From the NCBI GenBank assembly GCA_000824805.1, contig CCNA01000001.1, positions 310,001-374,000 of the forward strand: 64,000 bases of DNA, in the 5' to 3' direction. The notes below the pieces were generated by a model. The model ran no database searches and was not told where the DNA came from. It worked only from the letters and a program-made list of their open reading frames with translations. The DNA is from Mesorhizobium sp. SOD10 (lineage in GTDB: Bacteria > Pseudomonadota > Alphaproteobacteria > Rhizobiales > Rhizobiaceae). Positions 8,985 to 17,987 of the stretch are shown here, piece after piece. A program made the position numbers and the translations under genes. Each line of letters begins with the position of its first letter. Within the stretch, counting starts at the first letter, position 1.

Positions 8985-10205
8985 CTATGCGGAATAGCGC
9001 TGGAAAATCAGCGTTGCGTTGGTGCCGCCAAACCCGAAGGAGTTGGACAGGACGGTGTCGATCTTGGCATTGTCGATACGCTCGCGCACGATCGGCATGC
9101 CCTCGAATTCCGGATCGAGCTCCTCGATATGGGCGCTCTCGCCGATGAAGCCGCCCTGCATCATGAGGATCGAGTAGATCGATTCCTGCACGCCGGCCGC
9201 TCCCAGCGAATGGCCGGTGAGCGATTTGGTCGAGGTGATGTAAGGCATCTTGTCGCCGAACACCTCGCGAATTGCGCCCATTTCCTTGGAATCGCCGACC
9301 GGCGTCGAGGTGCCATGGGTGTTGATGTAATCGACCGGTGATGACACCGTGGAAAGTGCCTGCCGCATGCAGCGGATAGCGCCTTCGCCCGAAGGAGCGA
9401 CCATGTCGTAGCCGTCGGATGTCGCGCCATAGCCGACGATCTCGGCATAGATCTTGGCACCGCGCGCCTTGGCGTGTTCCAGTTCCTCCAGTACCAGCAC
9501 GCCGGCGCCGCCGGCGATGACGAAACCGTCGCGGTTGACGTCGTAGGCGCGCGAAGCGGTCGACGCCTTGTCGTTGAACTTCGACGACATGGCGCCCATG
9601 GCGTCGAACAGGTCCGACATGGTCCAGTCGAGATCCTCGTGGCCGCCGGCAAACATCAGATCCTGCTTGCCCCATTGAATGAGTTCATAGGCGTTGCCTA
9701 TGCAATGCGCGGACGTCGAGCAGGCCGACGAGATCGAATAGTTGACGCCGTGAATCTTGAACCATGTCGCCAAGGTGGCCGACGCGGTCGACGACATGGC
9801 CTTCGGCACGGCGAACGGGCCGATGCGCTTGGGACTGTTGTTCTTGAGCGTGGTTTCGGCCGCTTCGACGATGGTCCGGGTCGAAGGCCCGCCGGAGCCC
9901 ATTACAATGCCGGTCCGCTCATTGGTGATGTCGCTTTCGCTTAAGCCGGCATCGGCGATCGCCTGATCCATGGCGACGTGGTTCCAGGCCGCGCCCTGGC
10001 TCAGGAATCGCATGGCGCGGCGATCGATCATCGGCGTGGGATCGAGCGTCGGCGCGCCCCAGACCTGGCAGCGAAAGCCGTGTTCGGCGAAGGAATCGGA
10101 AAAGCTGATGCCGGATTTGGCATCGTAAAGCGAGCTCTGCACCTCGTTGGCATTGTTGCCGATCGACGACACAATGCCGAGCCCTGTCACTACGACCCGT
10201 CTCAT
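8985..10205 (-). CDS. fabB: Beta-ketoacyl-ACP synthase I (FabB)
   Basis: This 406-residue condensing enzyme elongates acyl-ACP and, with FabA, is required for unsaturated fatty acids. The thiolase-fold triad is visible: cysteine in [12 protein letters not shown], histidine in [12 protein letters not shown], and a second histidine in [12 protein letters not shown]. The glycine-rich NSFGFGGTN is near the C-terminus. The ATG at 10205 has AAGGAG at 6 bases and is preferred to an upstream TTG. It lies between fabA and fabI, and their shared order supports FabB rather than FabF. Confidence 0.95.
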   Translation of the reverse strand: MRRVVVTGLGIVSSIGNNANEVQSSLYDAKSGISFSDSFAEHGFRCQVWGAPTLDPTPMIDRRAMRFLSQGAAWNHVAMDQAIADAGLSESDITNERTGIVMGSGGPSTRTIVEAAETTLKNNSPKRIGPFAVPKAMSSTASATLATWFKIHGVNYSISSACSTSAHCIGNAYELIQWGKQDLMFAGGHEDLDWTMSDLFDAMGAMSSKFNDKASTASRAYDVNRDGFVIAGGAGVLVLEELEHAKARGAKIYAEIVGYGATSDGYDMVAPSGEGAIRCMRQALSTVSSPVDYINTHGTSTPVGDSKEMGAIREVFGDKMPYITSTKSLTGHSLGAAGVQESIYSILMMQGGFIGESAHIEELDPEFEGMPIVRERIDNAKIDTVLSNSFGFGGTNATLIFQRYSA

Positions 10206-10319
10206 TCGCAACTCCTTCCGGCGTATTCGGGCGAAAAACCTAGCCGGTTTTCGCTTGTGATCATACGCAAATAAACTGACGTGGCGCCCATTGGCTACGC
10301 GACGCCGTGGCGAAAACGG

Positions 10320-10835
10320 TCAGGCGGCCGACTGCTTGGACAGACCGACCTTCAGATCCGTAGCTGCGTATATGGGTTCGCCGTCCGCCTTGAGCCAGCC
10401 ATCGGCGATGCCGAGCACCAGCCGGCCCCGCATCACGCGTTTGAAGTCGACGCCGTATTCGACTTTCTTCACCGACGGCGTCACCATGCCCTTGAACTTC
10501 ACCTCGCCGGTCGAAAGCGCCATGCCCTTGCCGGGTTCGCCCAGCCAGCCGAGATAGAAACCGGTCAACTGCCACATGGCGTCGAGGCCGAGGCAGCCCG
10601 GCATGATCGGATTGCCGATAAAGTGGCAGGCAAAGAACCAAAGATCCGGCTTGATATCGAATTCGGCGCGGATGAAGCCCTTGTCGAAAGCGCCGCCGGT
10701 CTCGCTGATCTCGGTGATGCGGTCGAACATCAGCATCGGTGGGTAGGGCAGCTGGGCATTGCCCGGTCCGAACAGCTCGCCGCGGGCGCAGGCAAGCAGT
10801 TCCTCGTAATCGTAGCTGGACTTTTGACCCGCCAT
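10320..10835 (-). CDS. fabA: 3-hydroxydecanoyl-ACP dehydratase/isomerase FabA
   Basis: FabA dehydrates 3-hydroxydecanoyl-ACP and isomerises the trans-2 to the cis-3 double bond, the entry to unsaturated fatty acids. The hot-dog fold motifs [20 protein letters not shown] contain the catalytic histidine and aspartate. The open frame extends 21 codons upstream, but the start [14 protein letters not shown] matches family starts, gives 171 residues (E. coli has 172) and has GGGGA at good distance. It is the first gene of the fabA-fabB-fabI set and is divergent from irr. Confidence 0.96.
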   Translation of the reverse strand: MAGQKSSYDYEELLACARGELFGPGNAQLPYPPMLMFDRITEISETGGAFDKGFIRAEFDIKPDLWFFACHFIGNPIMPGCLGLDAMWQLTGFYLGWLGEPGKGMALSTGEVKFKGMVTPSVKKVEYGVDFKRVMRGRLVLGIADGWLKADGEPIYAATDLKVGLSKQSAA

Positions 10836-10966
10836 CAAATTTCTGTCCCCGTGTTCTTCGCGGGCGGCAGGGCGCCCTTCTCGTTGGTTTCCTAACACAC
10901 TCTGTTTGCGGCCGGAAACCGGCGTTTGCGCTTAACCCGTGCGCCTGCCCGGGTCAATGCGCGCTA

Positions 10967-10995
10967 TTGATCGCATTCGGACTACAGAATATATG
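10967..10995 (+). promoter_or_regulatory. Putative sigma-70 promoter of irr
   Basis: TTGATC (10967-10972) and TATATG (10990-10995) are separated by 17 bases, in the correct orientation and about 90 bases before the irr start. Each box matches the consensus at four positions. Confidence 0.4.
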
Positions 10996-11082
10996 TCTGC
11001 TGATGTCCGGTTTTGGCATTTGACGTCTTTTTGCCATTCTGGACCTGTTGATGGGCTGGGCAGCAAGCTTCGACGCGAAGAA

Positions 11083-11514
11083 ATGGATTCGGGCTACCGG
11101 AAGGAAAATGTCGCTGTGGACAAGCGGGTTCGCGAAGCCGGCCTGAGGCCGACGCGCCAGCGCATTGCGCTGGCCGATCTGCTTTTCGCCAAGGGCGACC
11201 GCCACCTTTCGGCCGAGGAACTGCACGAGGAGGCGATCGCCGCCGGCGTGCCGGTTTCGCTGGCGACGGTCTACAACGCGCTTCACCAGTTCACCCAGGC
11301 CGGCCTGCTGCGTATCCTCGCGGTCGAAGGCTCGAAAACCTATTTCGACACCAACACGTCCGATCACCATCACTTCTACATCGAAGGCGAGAACCGCATT
11401 TTCGACATCGAAAGCGGACCGGTCACCGTCTCCAACCTGCCGGCACCGCCGGAGGGCATGGAAATCGCCAATGTCGACATCGTCGTGAGGCTTCGCCCGA
11501 AACGCGACGACTGA
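11083..11514 (+). CDS. irr: Iron response regulator Irr (Fur family)
   Basis: Irr represses or activates iron and haem genes in Rhizobiales and is degraded when haem is plentiful. The product (143 residues from this ATG) has the Fur-family winged helix (LRPTRQRIALADLLF to VSLATVYNALHQFTQ). It also has the DHHHFY histidine cluster involved in haem/metal sensing in Irr proteins. The frame is open further upstream, but residues before 11083 are not Fur-like. A GTG at 11116 with AAGGAA upstream is a possible shorter start. Divergence from fabA-fabB-fabI is a recurrent Rhizobiales arrangement, as I recall it. Confidence 0.92.
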   Translation: MDSGYRKENVAVDKRVREAGLRPTRQRIALADLLFAKGDRHLSAEELHEEAIAAGVPVSLATVYNALHQFTQAGLLRILAVEGSKTYFDTNTSDHHHFYIEGENRIFDIESGPVTVSNLPAPPEGMEIANVDIVVRLRPKRDD

Positions 11515-11518
11515 TCCC

Positions 11519-11905
11519 GTGGCGATGCGGCCCGTCGACCTGATTGTCCGGTTTGAATGGGCCACCATCGCTGCGTTGGCTATCGTTTGCTACGCAATGT
11601 TCGGCTTTTCATGGTGGCTGTTTGCGCTGCTCATCCTTGTGCCGGACCTGTCGATGCTGGGCTATCTCGCCGGGCCGCGCGTCGGCGCGGTCACCTACAA
11701 TGCCTTGCATATCCTGATTGCTCCGCTCGTGCTTCTGCTTGCGGGCGCGTTGCTCGCCGGCCCGGTCACCACCGCCGTGGCGCTCATCTGGATCGCGCAC
11801 ATCGCCATCGACCGTGCCCTCGGCTACGGCCTGAAATTACCCACCGGTTTTCAGGATACGCATCTCGGCCGTATCGGGCGCGAGCGCAAAGGGGCGGCCG
11901 GTTAG
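11519..11905 (+). CDS. DUF4260 family membrane protein
   Basis: This 128-residue, strongly hydrophobic protein has about four membrane segments and ends in a conserved-looking tail, GLKLPTGFQDTHLGRIGR, typical of DUF4260 proteins. Their function is unknown. It begins 4 bases after the irr stop (GTG at 11519 or in-frame ATG at 11525), so it is probably translationally coupled to irr. A role in iron or membrane homeostasis would be a guess from position only. Confidence 0.75.
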   Translation: MAMRPVDLIVRFEWATIAALAIVCYAMFGFSWWLFALLILVPDLSMLGYLAGPRVGAVTYNALHILIAPLVLLLAGALLAGPVTTAVALIWIAHIAIDRALGYGLKLPTGFQDTHLGRIGRERKGAAG

Positions 11906-11956
11906 GCTCGGTCGAGACCGAGGTCAGGCCGGGCTTCGCCCGATTATCGACAAATC

Positions 11957-12511
11957 CTACTTGACCTTCTCGCCGGGATAGGCGCCCCACACCTGCGACT
12001 GCGCCATCCAGCCGGTATGGCCGTCGAAGGTCATCTCGCACCATTGGCCGTCGCATTTCTTGATCGATCCGATCACGCCCGGCTCGATGATGGCGACGAC
12101 ACCGGCATCCTTGTCGGGTTCGTCGAGCAGGTTGATTCGCCCGCCCTTGCCGCGCTGCCAGGGCGCGACGATCGCGGTGCGGCGGCCGGAGAGCAGCGAC
12201 TGGTTGATCCAGCCCTCCGACCCGTCGGCATCGCGCACGCGGCGCCAGGTGTCGAATTCCTGGATGACTTCCATCGGCAGGCCGGCCTTCAGATACATCC
12301 AGTTGACGGAATAATTGGCGCCGGGGCCGACGCGCGAATTGACCCGGGCCGGCTTCAGGCTGACGAAGCGCGGCAGCGGCAGGCCGCTCGGCCCGAGCGT
12401 TATGGTTTGGGCGGGTGCTGCCGCGCTTTGCGCCAAAGCCTGCGGCGCGCAAAGCAGGGCGCCGAGAATGGCTGCGCTGAAGGCCAGGCGAAGCGACGCG
12501 AAACCAGACAC
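11957..12511 (-). CDS. Secreted bacterial SH3-domain protein
   Basis: The 184-residue product starts with a Sec signal peptide (FSAAILGALLCAPQALAQ, cleavage after about residue 28). It then carries two SH3-like repeats: one around KPARVNSRVGPGANYSVNWMY to GSEGWINQSLLSG, and a second around GRINLLDEPDKDAG to FDGHTGWMAQSQVWG. Such proteins bind peptidoglycan or act as periplasmic adaptors. No catalytic domain is present. It is divergent from the downstream dehydrogenase and convergent with the DUF4260 gene. Confidence 0.85.
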   Translation of the reverse strand: MSGFASLRLAFSAAILGALLCAPQALAQSAAAPAQTITLGPSGLPLPRFVSLKPARVNSRVGPGANYSVNWMYLKAGLPMEVIQEFDTWRRVRDADGSEGWINQSLLSGRRTAIVAPWQRGKGGRINLLDEPDKDAGVVAIIEPGVIGSIKKCDGQWCEMTFDGHTGWMAQSQVWGAYPGEKVK

Positions 12512-12662
12512 TTTCGTTCCTTTCGGCGCCGGTCCGTCGGGATGAGCGCCCCTTTTTCTTTGTCTTCGGCGGCACCGCTTGTTACAGGAGTGGGCTGATG
12601 CCGCGACTGGCTACAAGTTTCGCCGGTCTTGGTTAAGGAGGTCTCAACGAGATCGGTTTCGA

Positions 12663-12760
12663 GAGCACGACCCCGAAAAGTGGGAACCGGTTTTCGGAAA
12701 AGATCATGCTCCAAAAAAGAGTAGGATCAGGATGACGATTCAATGAACGTCATTCTGATC
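12663..12760. repeat. Palindromic intergenic repeat, copy 3 (double hairpin)
   Basis: Two palindromes lie side by side in the 269-base spacer before the dehydrogenase gene. The first (12663-12711) has outer ends GAGCACGA/TCATGCTC and the family core CCGAAAAGTGGGAACCGG. The second (12725-12760) has arms GATCAGGATGACG and CGTCATTCTGATC with one mismatch around a 10-base loop. It ends 20 bases before the ATG, so it could influence translation of the dehydrogenase. I recognise this pair as a frequent Mesorhizobium intergenic pattern from memory. Confidence 0.7.
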
Positions 12761-12780
12761 TAGGAAGCTTCGGGGATAAA

Positions 12781-13782
12781 ATGGCAGGCAAAAAACGGCC
12801 CCTCGTCGTCATCACGCGCAAGCTGCCCGATCCGGTCGAAACACGCATGCGCGAGCTGTTCGATGCAAGGCTGAATGTCGAGGATCGGCCGATGACGCAG
12901 CCCGAGCTGGTCGCGGCGGTCAAGGAAGCCGATGTGCTGGTCCCTACCATTACCGACCATATCGATGCCGCGCTGATCGCCCAGGCGGGCGAGAACCTCA
13001 AGCTGATCGCGAATTTCGGCAACGGCGTCGACAAGATCGATGTCGCGGCGGCCGCCAAGAAGGGCATCACCGTCACCAACACGCCGAATGTGCTCACGGA
13101 AGACACCGCCGACATGACCATGGCGCTGATGCTCGCCGTGCCGCGCAGGCTCGCCGAAGGCGCCAGTGTGCTGACCGGCGAGAAGAAATGGGCCGGCTGG
13201 TCGCCGACCTGGATGCTCGGCCGGCGCATCTGGGGCAAGCGGCTCGGCATCGTCGGCATGGGCCGCATCGGCACGGCGGTCGCCCGGCGGGCCAAGGCCT
13301 TCGGCCTGTCGATCCATTACCACAACCGGCACCGCGTGCTGCCGACGGTCGAGGAGGAGCTGGAGGCGACCTACTGGGAAAGCCTCGACCAGATGCTGGC
13401 CCGCATGGACATCATCTCGGTCAACTGCCCGTCGACGCCGGCGACGTTCCACCTTTTGTCCGGCCGTCGCCTCGCGCTGATGCAGCCTTCGGCCTATATC
13501 GTCAACACCGCGCGCGGCGACATCATCGACGAGGAATCACTGATCAAGCTCATCCATGACGGCAAGATCGCCGGAGCCGGCCTCGACGTCTACGAGCACG
13601 AACCGGCGCTGAACAGCAAGCTGCTGCGCCTGGCACACAAGGGCAAGGTCGTTCTGCTGCCGCATATGGGCTCGGCCACGCTCGAGGGCCGCATCGACAT
13701 GGGCGAGAAGGTGATCATCAACATCCGCGCCTTCTTCGACGGCCACCGCCCGCCGGACCGCGTCCTGCCGCTCAGGACCTGA
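12781..13782 (+). CDS. D-2-hydroxyacid dehydrogenase (glyoxylate/hydroxypyruvate reductase-like)
   Basis: The 333-residue protein belongs to the NAD(P)-dependent D-isomer 2-hydroxyacid dehydrogenases. It has the nucleotide-binding motif GIVGMGRIGTAVARRAKAFG (about 160-179). The catalytic arginine is in NTARGDIID, the glutamate in GLDVYEHEP and the histidine in LLPHMGSAT. The nearest functional class by sequence feel is glyoxylate/hydroxypyruvate reductase, but substrate cannot be fixed from motifs. It converges with the aconitase-X operon with a 3-base gap. The start ATG follows GGGGATAAA and the repeat described just upstream. Confidence 0.9.
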   Translation: MAGKKRPLVVITRKLPDPVETRMRELFDARLNVEDRPMTQPELVAAVKEADVLVPTITDHIDAALIAQAGENLKLIANFGNGVDKIDVAAAAKKGITVTNTPNVLTEDTADMTMALMLAVPRRLAEGASVLTGEKKWAGWSPTWMLGRRIWGKRLGIVGMGRIGTAVARRAKAFGLSIHYHNRHRVLPTVEEELEATYWESLDQMLARMDIISVNCPSTPATFHLLSGRRLALMQPSAYIVNTARGDIIDEESLIKLIHDGKIAGAGLDVYEHEPALNSKLLRLAHKGKVVLLPHMGSATLEGRIDMGEKVIINIRAFFDGHRPPDRVLPLRT

Positions 13783-13785
13783 GGT

Positions 13786-14199
13786 TTATTCGCCGGAGAC
13801 GTTGAGAGCGCCATCCTCGGCTATTCTCACCCTGCCACTATAAGTATCGAACGCGTCTCGGCCAAGCCGGACCGCTATCGGCGTTTCCCAACCCATTTCC
13901 CGGGCGACGATCAGGCCGAGCAGCAGGATGGCGTCTGGTTCGTGCAGCACCAGGGCGGCCGGCGCCCGGCCGTTGTGGACGAGCTCCATCAGCACCGCCG
14001 AAGCCGACGACGACCCGATCGTGCCCGGCAGGAACAGCACGCGGCCGGCAATGACCTCGCCATGCTGCGGATGGCGGACATCGGCGATGCGGCCTGTTTT
14101 CGGGTCGACGCCGCCCCAGAAGCTGATCGGCGCCGTCAGCACCAGCGCTTCGCCTTCGCCCGCTTTGCCCGGCACCAGGATTTCGGCTGTAGCGCTCAT
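13786..14199 (-). CDS. Aconitase X small (swivelling) subunit, DUF126 family
   Basis: This 137-residue protein is the small subunit of the two-gene form of aconitase X. The segment SFWGGVDPKTGRIADVRHPQ and the glycine/serine-rich LPGTIGSSSASAVL are family hallmarks, the latter with the serine thought to be catalytic. Its ATG overlaps the large-subunit stop in ATGA, so translation is coupled. Characterised members dehydrate cis-3-hydroxy-L-proline or, in archaea, mevalonate 5-phosphate. A much longer frame continues upstream through the large-subunit gene in another frame and is not the real start. Confidence 0.85.
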   Translation of the reverse strand: MSATAEILVPGKAGEGEALVLTAPISFWGGVDPKTGRIADVRHPQHGEVIAGRVLFLPGTIGSSSASAVLMELVHNGRAPAALVLHEPDAILLLGLIVAREMGWETPIAVRLGRDAFDTYSGRVRIAEDGALNVSGE

Positions 14200-15449
14200 G
14201 CGGCGATATCCGTGAAGACCGGCTTGCCCAGCACCGCGCTTTCGACGCAGTCGGCGAGCGAGGCATAGAGCACCGCATAGCCGGTGTTGCCCGGCGCGTA
14301 ATGGGCGAACTTGCCCGAATTGGTCATCAGCACGCCGTTGCCGAGCTCCGGCATGATCGGCGTAACCACCACGCATGTGTCGACGACGATGACGACGCCG
14401 CTTGCCTCGAGCCTCTTTCGCCGGCCGTCCCGCTCCAGCAGGGCGAGCGCGTGGCGGCCGGTGCAGGCATAGATCGGCACAGCGAGCCGACGCCCGGCGA
14501 TCAGGCGCTCCAGGCTGTCGAACTCGGCGCTCGACAGATGCGGGCTGCCGATCGCCACCGCGTCGATGCTTTCGGTCGCCGCGGCGGTCGACAGACCGGC
14601 GCGGGCCTTGGCCACCATGTCGGGCGTCACGCGGATCACCGCTTCCGGCTCCGCGCCGGCCAGGATGGCTTTGACGTCGGGCGCTTCGGGCGTCACGCCG
14701 GCAATGTGGAACAGGCCGACGGCGCCGGACGAGGCGGCCGCCGCGCCGAAGGCTTTCAGCGCGTCTTCGCCTGGATGAGCGGTCACGCCGGTGACGACAC
14801 TGATCGCGTTGCCCACTTCGCGGCCATAAAGGCTTCCCAGGATAGGCCAGGCGATCTCCGAGCCAAGGAAGGAAGGCGAGAGGTGCGAGACATCGAAAAC
14901 GAGCCGCGCCCGGCGGTTGTCGGGCCGATGCAGGCCGTAATCCGGCGCACGGCCGGTGATGGCGCAGGCAATGTCCAGGAAATCGCCATAGCGGTTGGTG
15001 CGGGCCCCCAGCACCGAATTGCAGAAGACGACCGCATTGGACTCGCCCCAGGCGACGTCGCTGCCGAGCGCGGGCCTGTGTCCGGCCTGATAGGGCGCGC
15101 AGGTCCAGCTCTGCTCGCAGCCGAGCTTGCGATAGGCCTCCATCATCCGCCGCGCCATGCCACGCTGCGGCTCCTCCAGCCGGATGCGCGAGCACCCCAT
15201 CAGATCGAGCGCACCGACATTGAGCGTCGAGCGGACCACGACCTTCGCGCCGCCCTCGACCAGTTTTTCGGCGAACAGCGTGCCGGAGTCGCCGTGATAC
15301 AGCGCGCCGTCGATATGCGTGGAGGCGATCGGGATCAGCCGCGGCGCGCCGAGCAGCCGGGCGCTTTCGGCGACGATGCGCATCGCCATGCCCGCGCCAT
15401 CCTGCCTGGCGGCGATCGCCTGTTCTTCCGGGTTGAGCGAAAGGCTCAA
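14196..15449 (-). CDS. Aconitase X large (catalytic) subunit, DUF521 family
   Basis: The 417-residue protein matches the aconitase-X catalytic subunit: an N-terminal region with IASTHIDGALYHGDSGTLFAE, the segment WGESNAVVFCNSVLGARTNRYGD in shortened form NSVLGARTNR, and later cysteine-bearing motifs (CTGRHALALLE, VVVDTCVVVTPI). Bacterial two-subunit forms are usually cis-3-hydroxy-L-proline dehydratases with a [2Fe-2S] or [4Fe-4S] cluster. No proline racemase or reductase gene is adjacent, so the substrate stays open. It overlaps the GNAT gene by 4 bases upstream and the small subunit by 4 bases downstream. Confidence 0.87.
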   Translation of the reverse strand: MSLSLNPEEQAIAARQDGAGMAMRIVAESARLLGAPRLIPIASTHIDGALYHGDSGTLFAEKLVEGGAKVVVRSTLNVGALDLMGCSRIRLEEPQRGMARRMMEAYRKLGCEQSWTCAPYQAGHRPALGSDVAWGESNAVVFCNSVLGARTNRYGDFLDIACAITGRAPDYGLHRPDNRRARLVFDVSHLSPSFLGSEIAWPILGSLYGREVGNAISVVTGVTAHPGEDALKAFGAAAASSGAVGLFHIAGVTPEAPDVKAILAGAEPEAVIRVTPDMVAKARAGLSTAAATESIDAVAIGSPHLSSAEFDSLERLIAGRRLAVPIYACTGRHALALLERDGRRKRLEASGVVIVVDTCVVVTPIMPELGNGVLMTNSGKFAHYAPGNTGYAVLYASLADCVESAVLGKPVFTDIAA

Positions 15450-15934
15450 GGCAGCACCTTACGCATGGTGATGGAGGTCGGCCTGGCATAGCCCTCATGC
15501 GCCGTACGCTCGGTCTCGCGAAAGCCGAGCCGGGCGAAGGCCGCATGGTTTGCCGTCAGCTCGATGCGGGTCTGCAGCTCAATCGCATCCTTGCCGCGTT
15601 CGCGGGCAAGATCCTCGACCGCCCGCATCAGCCGGGTTCCGATGCCTTGGCCCTGGAGTCGCGGCTCGACCGCGAGCTTGCCGACATAGAAATCCCGCGC
15701 CCGCTCCAGCGCGAAGACGCAGCCGACGATGCGGCCGTTCTCAAGGGCCAGAACTCCCGCTTCCCGCCTCGCCTTCTCGGCAAGCGTATCGGCGGTCAAA
15801 AGATGCGCTGAGGAGGGCGGGTCGATGAGCCCGTCCATATAGGCGAAGGCGCGCTGGATCAGCGCGAGCAAGTCGTCCCACCGGTCGAAATCCGCCGGAA
15901 GGCCGGTTATGGATATGCCGACGCTCCGGTCCAT
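15446..15934 (-). CDS. GNAT family N-acetyltransferase
   Basis: The 162-residue protein has the GNAT acetyl-CoA site: VGKLAVEPRLQGQGIGTRLM contains the Q/R-x-x-G-x-G/A pyrophosphate loop. The C-terminal NHAAFARLGFRETERT is also typical. Substrate is unknown. I start it at the ATG at 15934, which overlaps the end of the upstream moeB-like gene. The longer frame would run 18 codons further inside that gene. Coupling by overlaps on both sides places it in one operon with the E1-like enzyme and aconitase X. Confidence 0.82.
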   Translation of the reverse strand: MDRSVGISITGLPADFDRWDDLLALIQRAFAYMDGLIDPPSSAHLLTADTLAEKARREAGVLALENGRIVGCVFALERARDFYVGKLAVEPRLQGQGIGTRLMRAVEDLARERGKDAIELQTRIELTANHAAFARLGFRETERTAHEGYARPTSITMRKVLP

Positions 15935-15938
15935 ACGC

Positions 15939-16694
15939 TCAGACGGCCTTGTAGCGGATGGTATCGAAGCGGGCCGTGAGCCCGTCATAGAGCAGCAGCC
16001 GGCCGATCAGCGGTTCACCTATGCCGGTGATCAGCTTGACCGCTTCCATCGCCTCCAGCGTGCCGATGACGCCCGTCAACGCGCCGACGATGCCGGCAAC
16101 GGCGCAGGACGGCACTAGCCCTTCGGGCGGCGCTTCCGGAAACAGGTCGCGATAGCTCGGATTGCGTTTGCCGTCCGCGCTTGTCTCGAACGGCTTCAAC
16201 ACCGTCACCGAGCCGTCGAAGCGGCCGACGGCAGCCGTGACGAGGGGTTTCTTCTCACTGGCGCAGGCATCGGCGGCGGCGTAGCGCGTCTCGAAATTGT
16301 CGGAGCCGTCGACAACGACATCGTAACGGGCGATGAGGGCAGGGGCGTTCTCTTCCGTCAGCCTCAGGCGATGCGATTCCACCGCGACGTTGGGGTTGAT
16401 GCGCATGATCGCCGCTGCGGCGCTGTCGGTCTTGGCCATGCCGATCGTGTCGCTGCCATGGATCACCTGCCGCTGCAGGTTGGACAGCGAAACGGTGTCG
16501 TCGTCGACGATGCCAAGCGTGCCGACGCCGGCGGCGGCAAGATATTCCAGCACCGGCGCACCGAGTCCACCGGCGCCGATCACCAGCACCCGCGCCCGTT
16601 TCAGCTTCTGCTGGCCCGGCCCGCCGATCTCCGGCAGCACGATGTGGCGAGCATAGCGTTCGAGCTCTTCGTCGGTCAGGGCGGCGTCGGTCAT
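15939..16694 (-). CDS. MoeB/ThiF-like E1 adenylyltransferase without zinc cysteines
   Basis: The 251-residue protein has the E1-like Rossmann fold with VLVIGAGGLGAP at residues 37-47, DDDTVSLSNLQRQ and DGSDNFETRY. These bind ATP and the C-terminal glycine of a sulfur-carrier protein such as MoaD or ThiS. The usual zinc-binding pairs are missing: the position normally read as CYRCLFPE is SYRDLFPE, and no C-terminal CxxC is present. One cysteine remains in VPSCAVAG. It may be the molybdopterin synthase adenylyltransferase or a paralogue, and I leave the symbol open. Confidence 0.82.
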   Translation of the reverse strand: MTDAALTDEELERYARHIVLPEIGGPGQQKLKRARVLVIGAGGLGAPVLEYLAAAGVGTLGIVDDDTVSLSNLQRQVIHGSDTIGMAKTDSAAAAIMRINPNVAVESHRLRLTEENAPALIARYDVVVDGSDNFETRYAAADACASEKKPLVTAAVGRFDGSVTVLKPFETSADGKRNPSYRDLFPEAPPEGLVPSCAVAGIVGALTGVIGTLEAMEAVKLITGIGEPLIGRLLLYDGLTARFDTIRYKAV

Positions 16695-16723
16695 GGCTGG
16701 ACCTTATAGCGGTGAGAAAATCT

Positions 16724-16787
16724 TGTCATGCATGTGCGAGGCGAAGCCTCGTCCCGCCAATGCAAAGCGAAGCCCTGTCATGCACGT
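16724..16787. repeat. Short direct repeat in the recF-E1 spacer
   Basis: TGTCATGCATGT (16724-16735) and TGTCATGCACGT (16776-16787) are spaced 52 bases apart. GCGAAGCC is also duplicated between them, and a small hairpin GAGGC/GCCTC lies at about 16738-16750. It may be a decayed repeat, and its significance is low. Confidence 0.3.
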
Positions 16788-16795
16788 CGGTCGCG

Positions 16796-17962
16796 TCAAG
16801 AGCTGGCCGTCGGTCCGACGCTGCCGTGATCGACCGTCAGGAACTGGGCCCGGCCGACAAGGCTCGAGAACAAGGCGGCATCCGTACCGGTCATGAAGGC
16901 CTGGCAGTTCAGTTCTTCCAGGATCGAGAACAGCGCCGCGCGCCGGCCCGCGTCAAGATGCGCGGCGATCTCGTCCAGGAGAAGGATCGGCGTCAGTCCC
17001 GACATCTCGCCGGTCAGCCTGGCATGCGACAGCACGATGCCGACCAGCAGCGCCTTCTGCTCGCCGGTCGAGCACAGTTCCGCCGGCATCGACTTCGGCC
17101 GGTGCCGCACCAGGAGATCGGAGCGGTGCGGACCGTCCAGCGTGCGGCCAGCGGTACGATCGCGCTCGCGGCCGTTGGCAAGCGCGCGGCGGAAGCGCTC
17201 CTCGACATCGACGGCCGGCGCGACGGCGACCTCGCTCTCCAGGTCGCCGGCAAGGCTGATGTCGGCCTGCGGAAACGGCCCACTGCCTGGCAATCTGTCG
17301 ATCATGGCGGCAAGCAACCGCACCAGCTCGGCCCGCGCCGCGGCGATCGCCACCCCGGTCTCGGCCATCTGCGTCTCGATCGCGTCGAACCAGGCGCCGT
17401 CGCGGGAGCCTTCGGTAAGCAGGCGGTTACGGCCGCGCATGGCTTTCTCATAGTCGAGCGCGCGCTGGCCATGGCCGGGGTCGATCGCAAGCACCAGACG
17501 GTCGAGGAAGCGGCGGCGGTCCGCCGCCGGCCCGGGAAACAGCCCGTCCATCGCCGGCGTCAGCCAGACGACCCGCAGCCATTCCAGCATATCCTCGGCC
17601 GATCGCGCCGGCGCACTGTTGATCCGCACCTTCCTGCCGCCTTCGCCGGCGGCGTCGCCGCCGGAAATGCCGGTGCCGATCTCGACCTGGCCTTCCGGTC
17701 CTTCGATGCGCGCATGCAAGGCGAAGCCGCCATCGCCGCCTTCGCGGGCAACATCCGCATAGGGCGCGCGGCGCAGGCCCCGGCCGGGGGTCAGGAACGA
17801 GATCGCTTCCAGGAGATTGGTCTTGCCCGCGCCATTATCGCCCGACAACACCACCGCGCCGGGCGCAAGGTCGAGCGAAAGCGCCGCGTAGTTGCGGAAA
17901 TTGGTAAGCGTCAACTTACTTATATAGCTTTGCTGCCGAAGTTGTCTGTTATCCTCGGTCAC
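16796..17962 (-). CDS. recF: DNA replication and repair protein RecF
   Basis: RecF is an SMC-like ATPase that helps load RecA at gaps. The 388-residue protein contains Walker A GDNGAGKTNLLEA near residue 40, the ABC-type signature STGEQKALLVGI and Walker B PILLLDEIAAHLD near the C-terminus. The GTG start lies 25 bases after the dnaN stop. The order dnaA-dnaN-recF is the ancestral bacterial arrangement. Confidence 0.96.
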   Translation of the reverse strand: MTEDNRQLRQQSYISKLTLTNFRNYAALSLDLAPGAVVLSGDNGAGKTNLLEAISFLTPGRGLRRAPYADVAREGGDGGFALHARIEGPEGQVEIGTGISGGDAAGEGGRKVRINSAPARSAEDMLEWLRVVWLTPAMDGLFPGPAADRRRFLDRLVLAIDPGHGQRALDYEKAMRGRNRLLTEGSRDGAWFDAIETQMAETGVAIAAARAELVRLLAAMIDRLPGSGPFPQADISLAGDLESEVAVAPAVDVEERFRRALANGRERDRTAGRTLDGPHRSDLLVRHRPKSMPAELCSTGEQKALLVGIVLSHARLTGEMSGLTPILLLDEIAAHLDAGRRAALFSILEELNCQAFMTGTDAALFSSLVGRAQFLTVDHGSVGPTASS

Positions 17963-17987
17963 GGCGACATGCGAGGCTCGTTCAAGC

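Noticed and set aside
13786..15546. A 586-codon frame spanning both aconitase-X genes as a possible fusion
   Set aside because: Only its last 137 codons are protein-like. The rest is another frame of the large-subunit gene.
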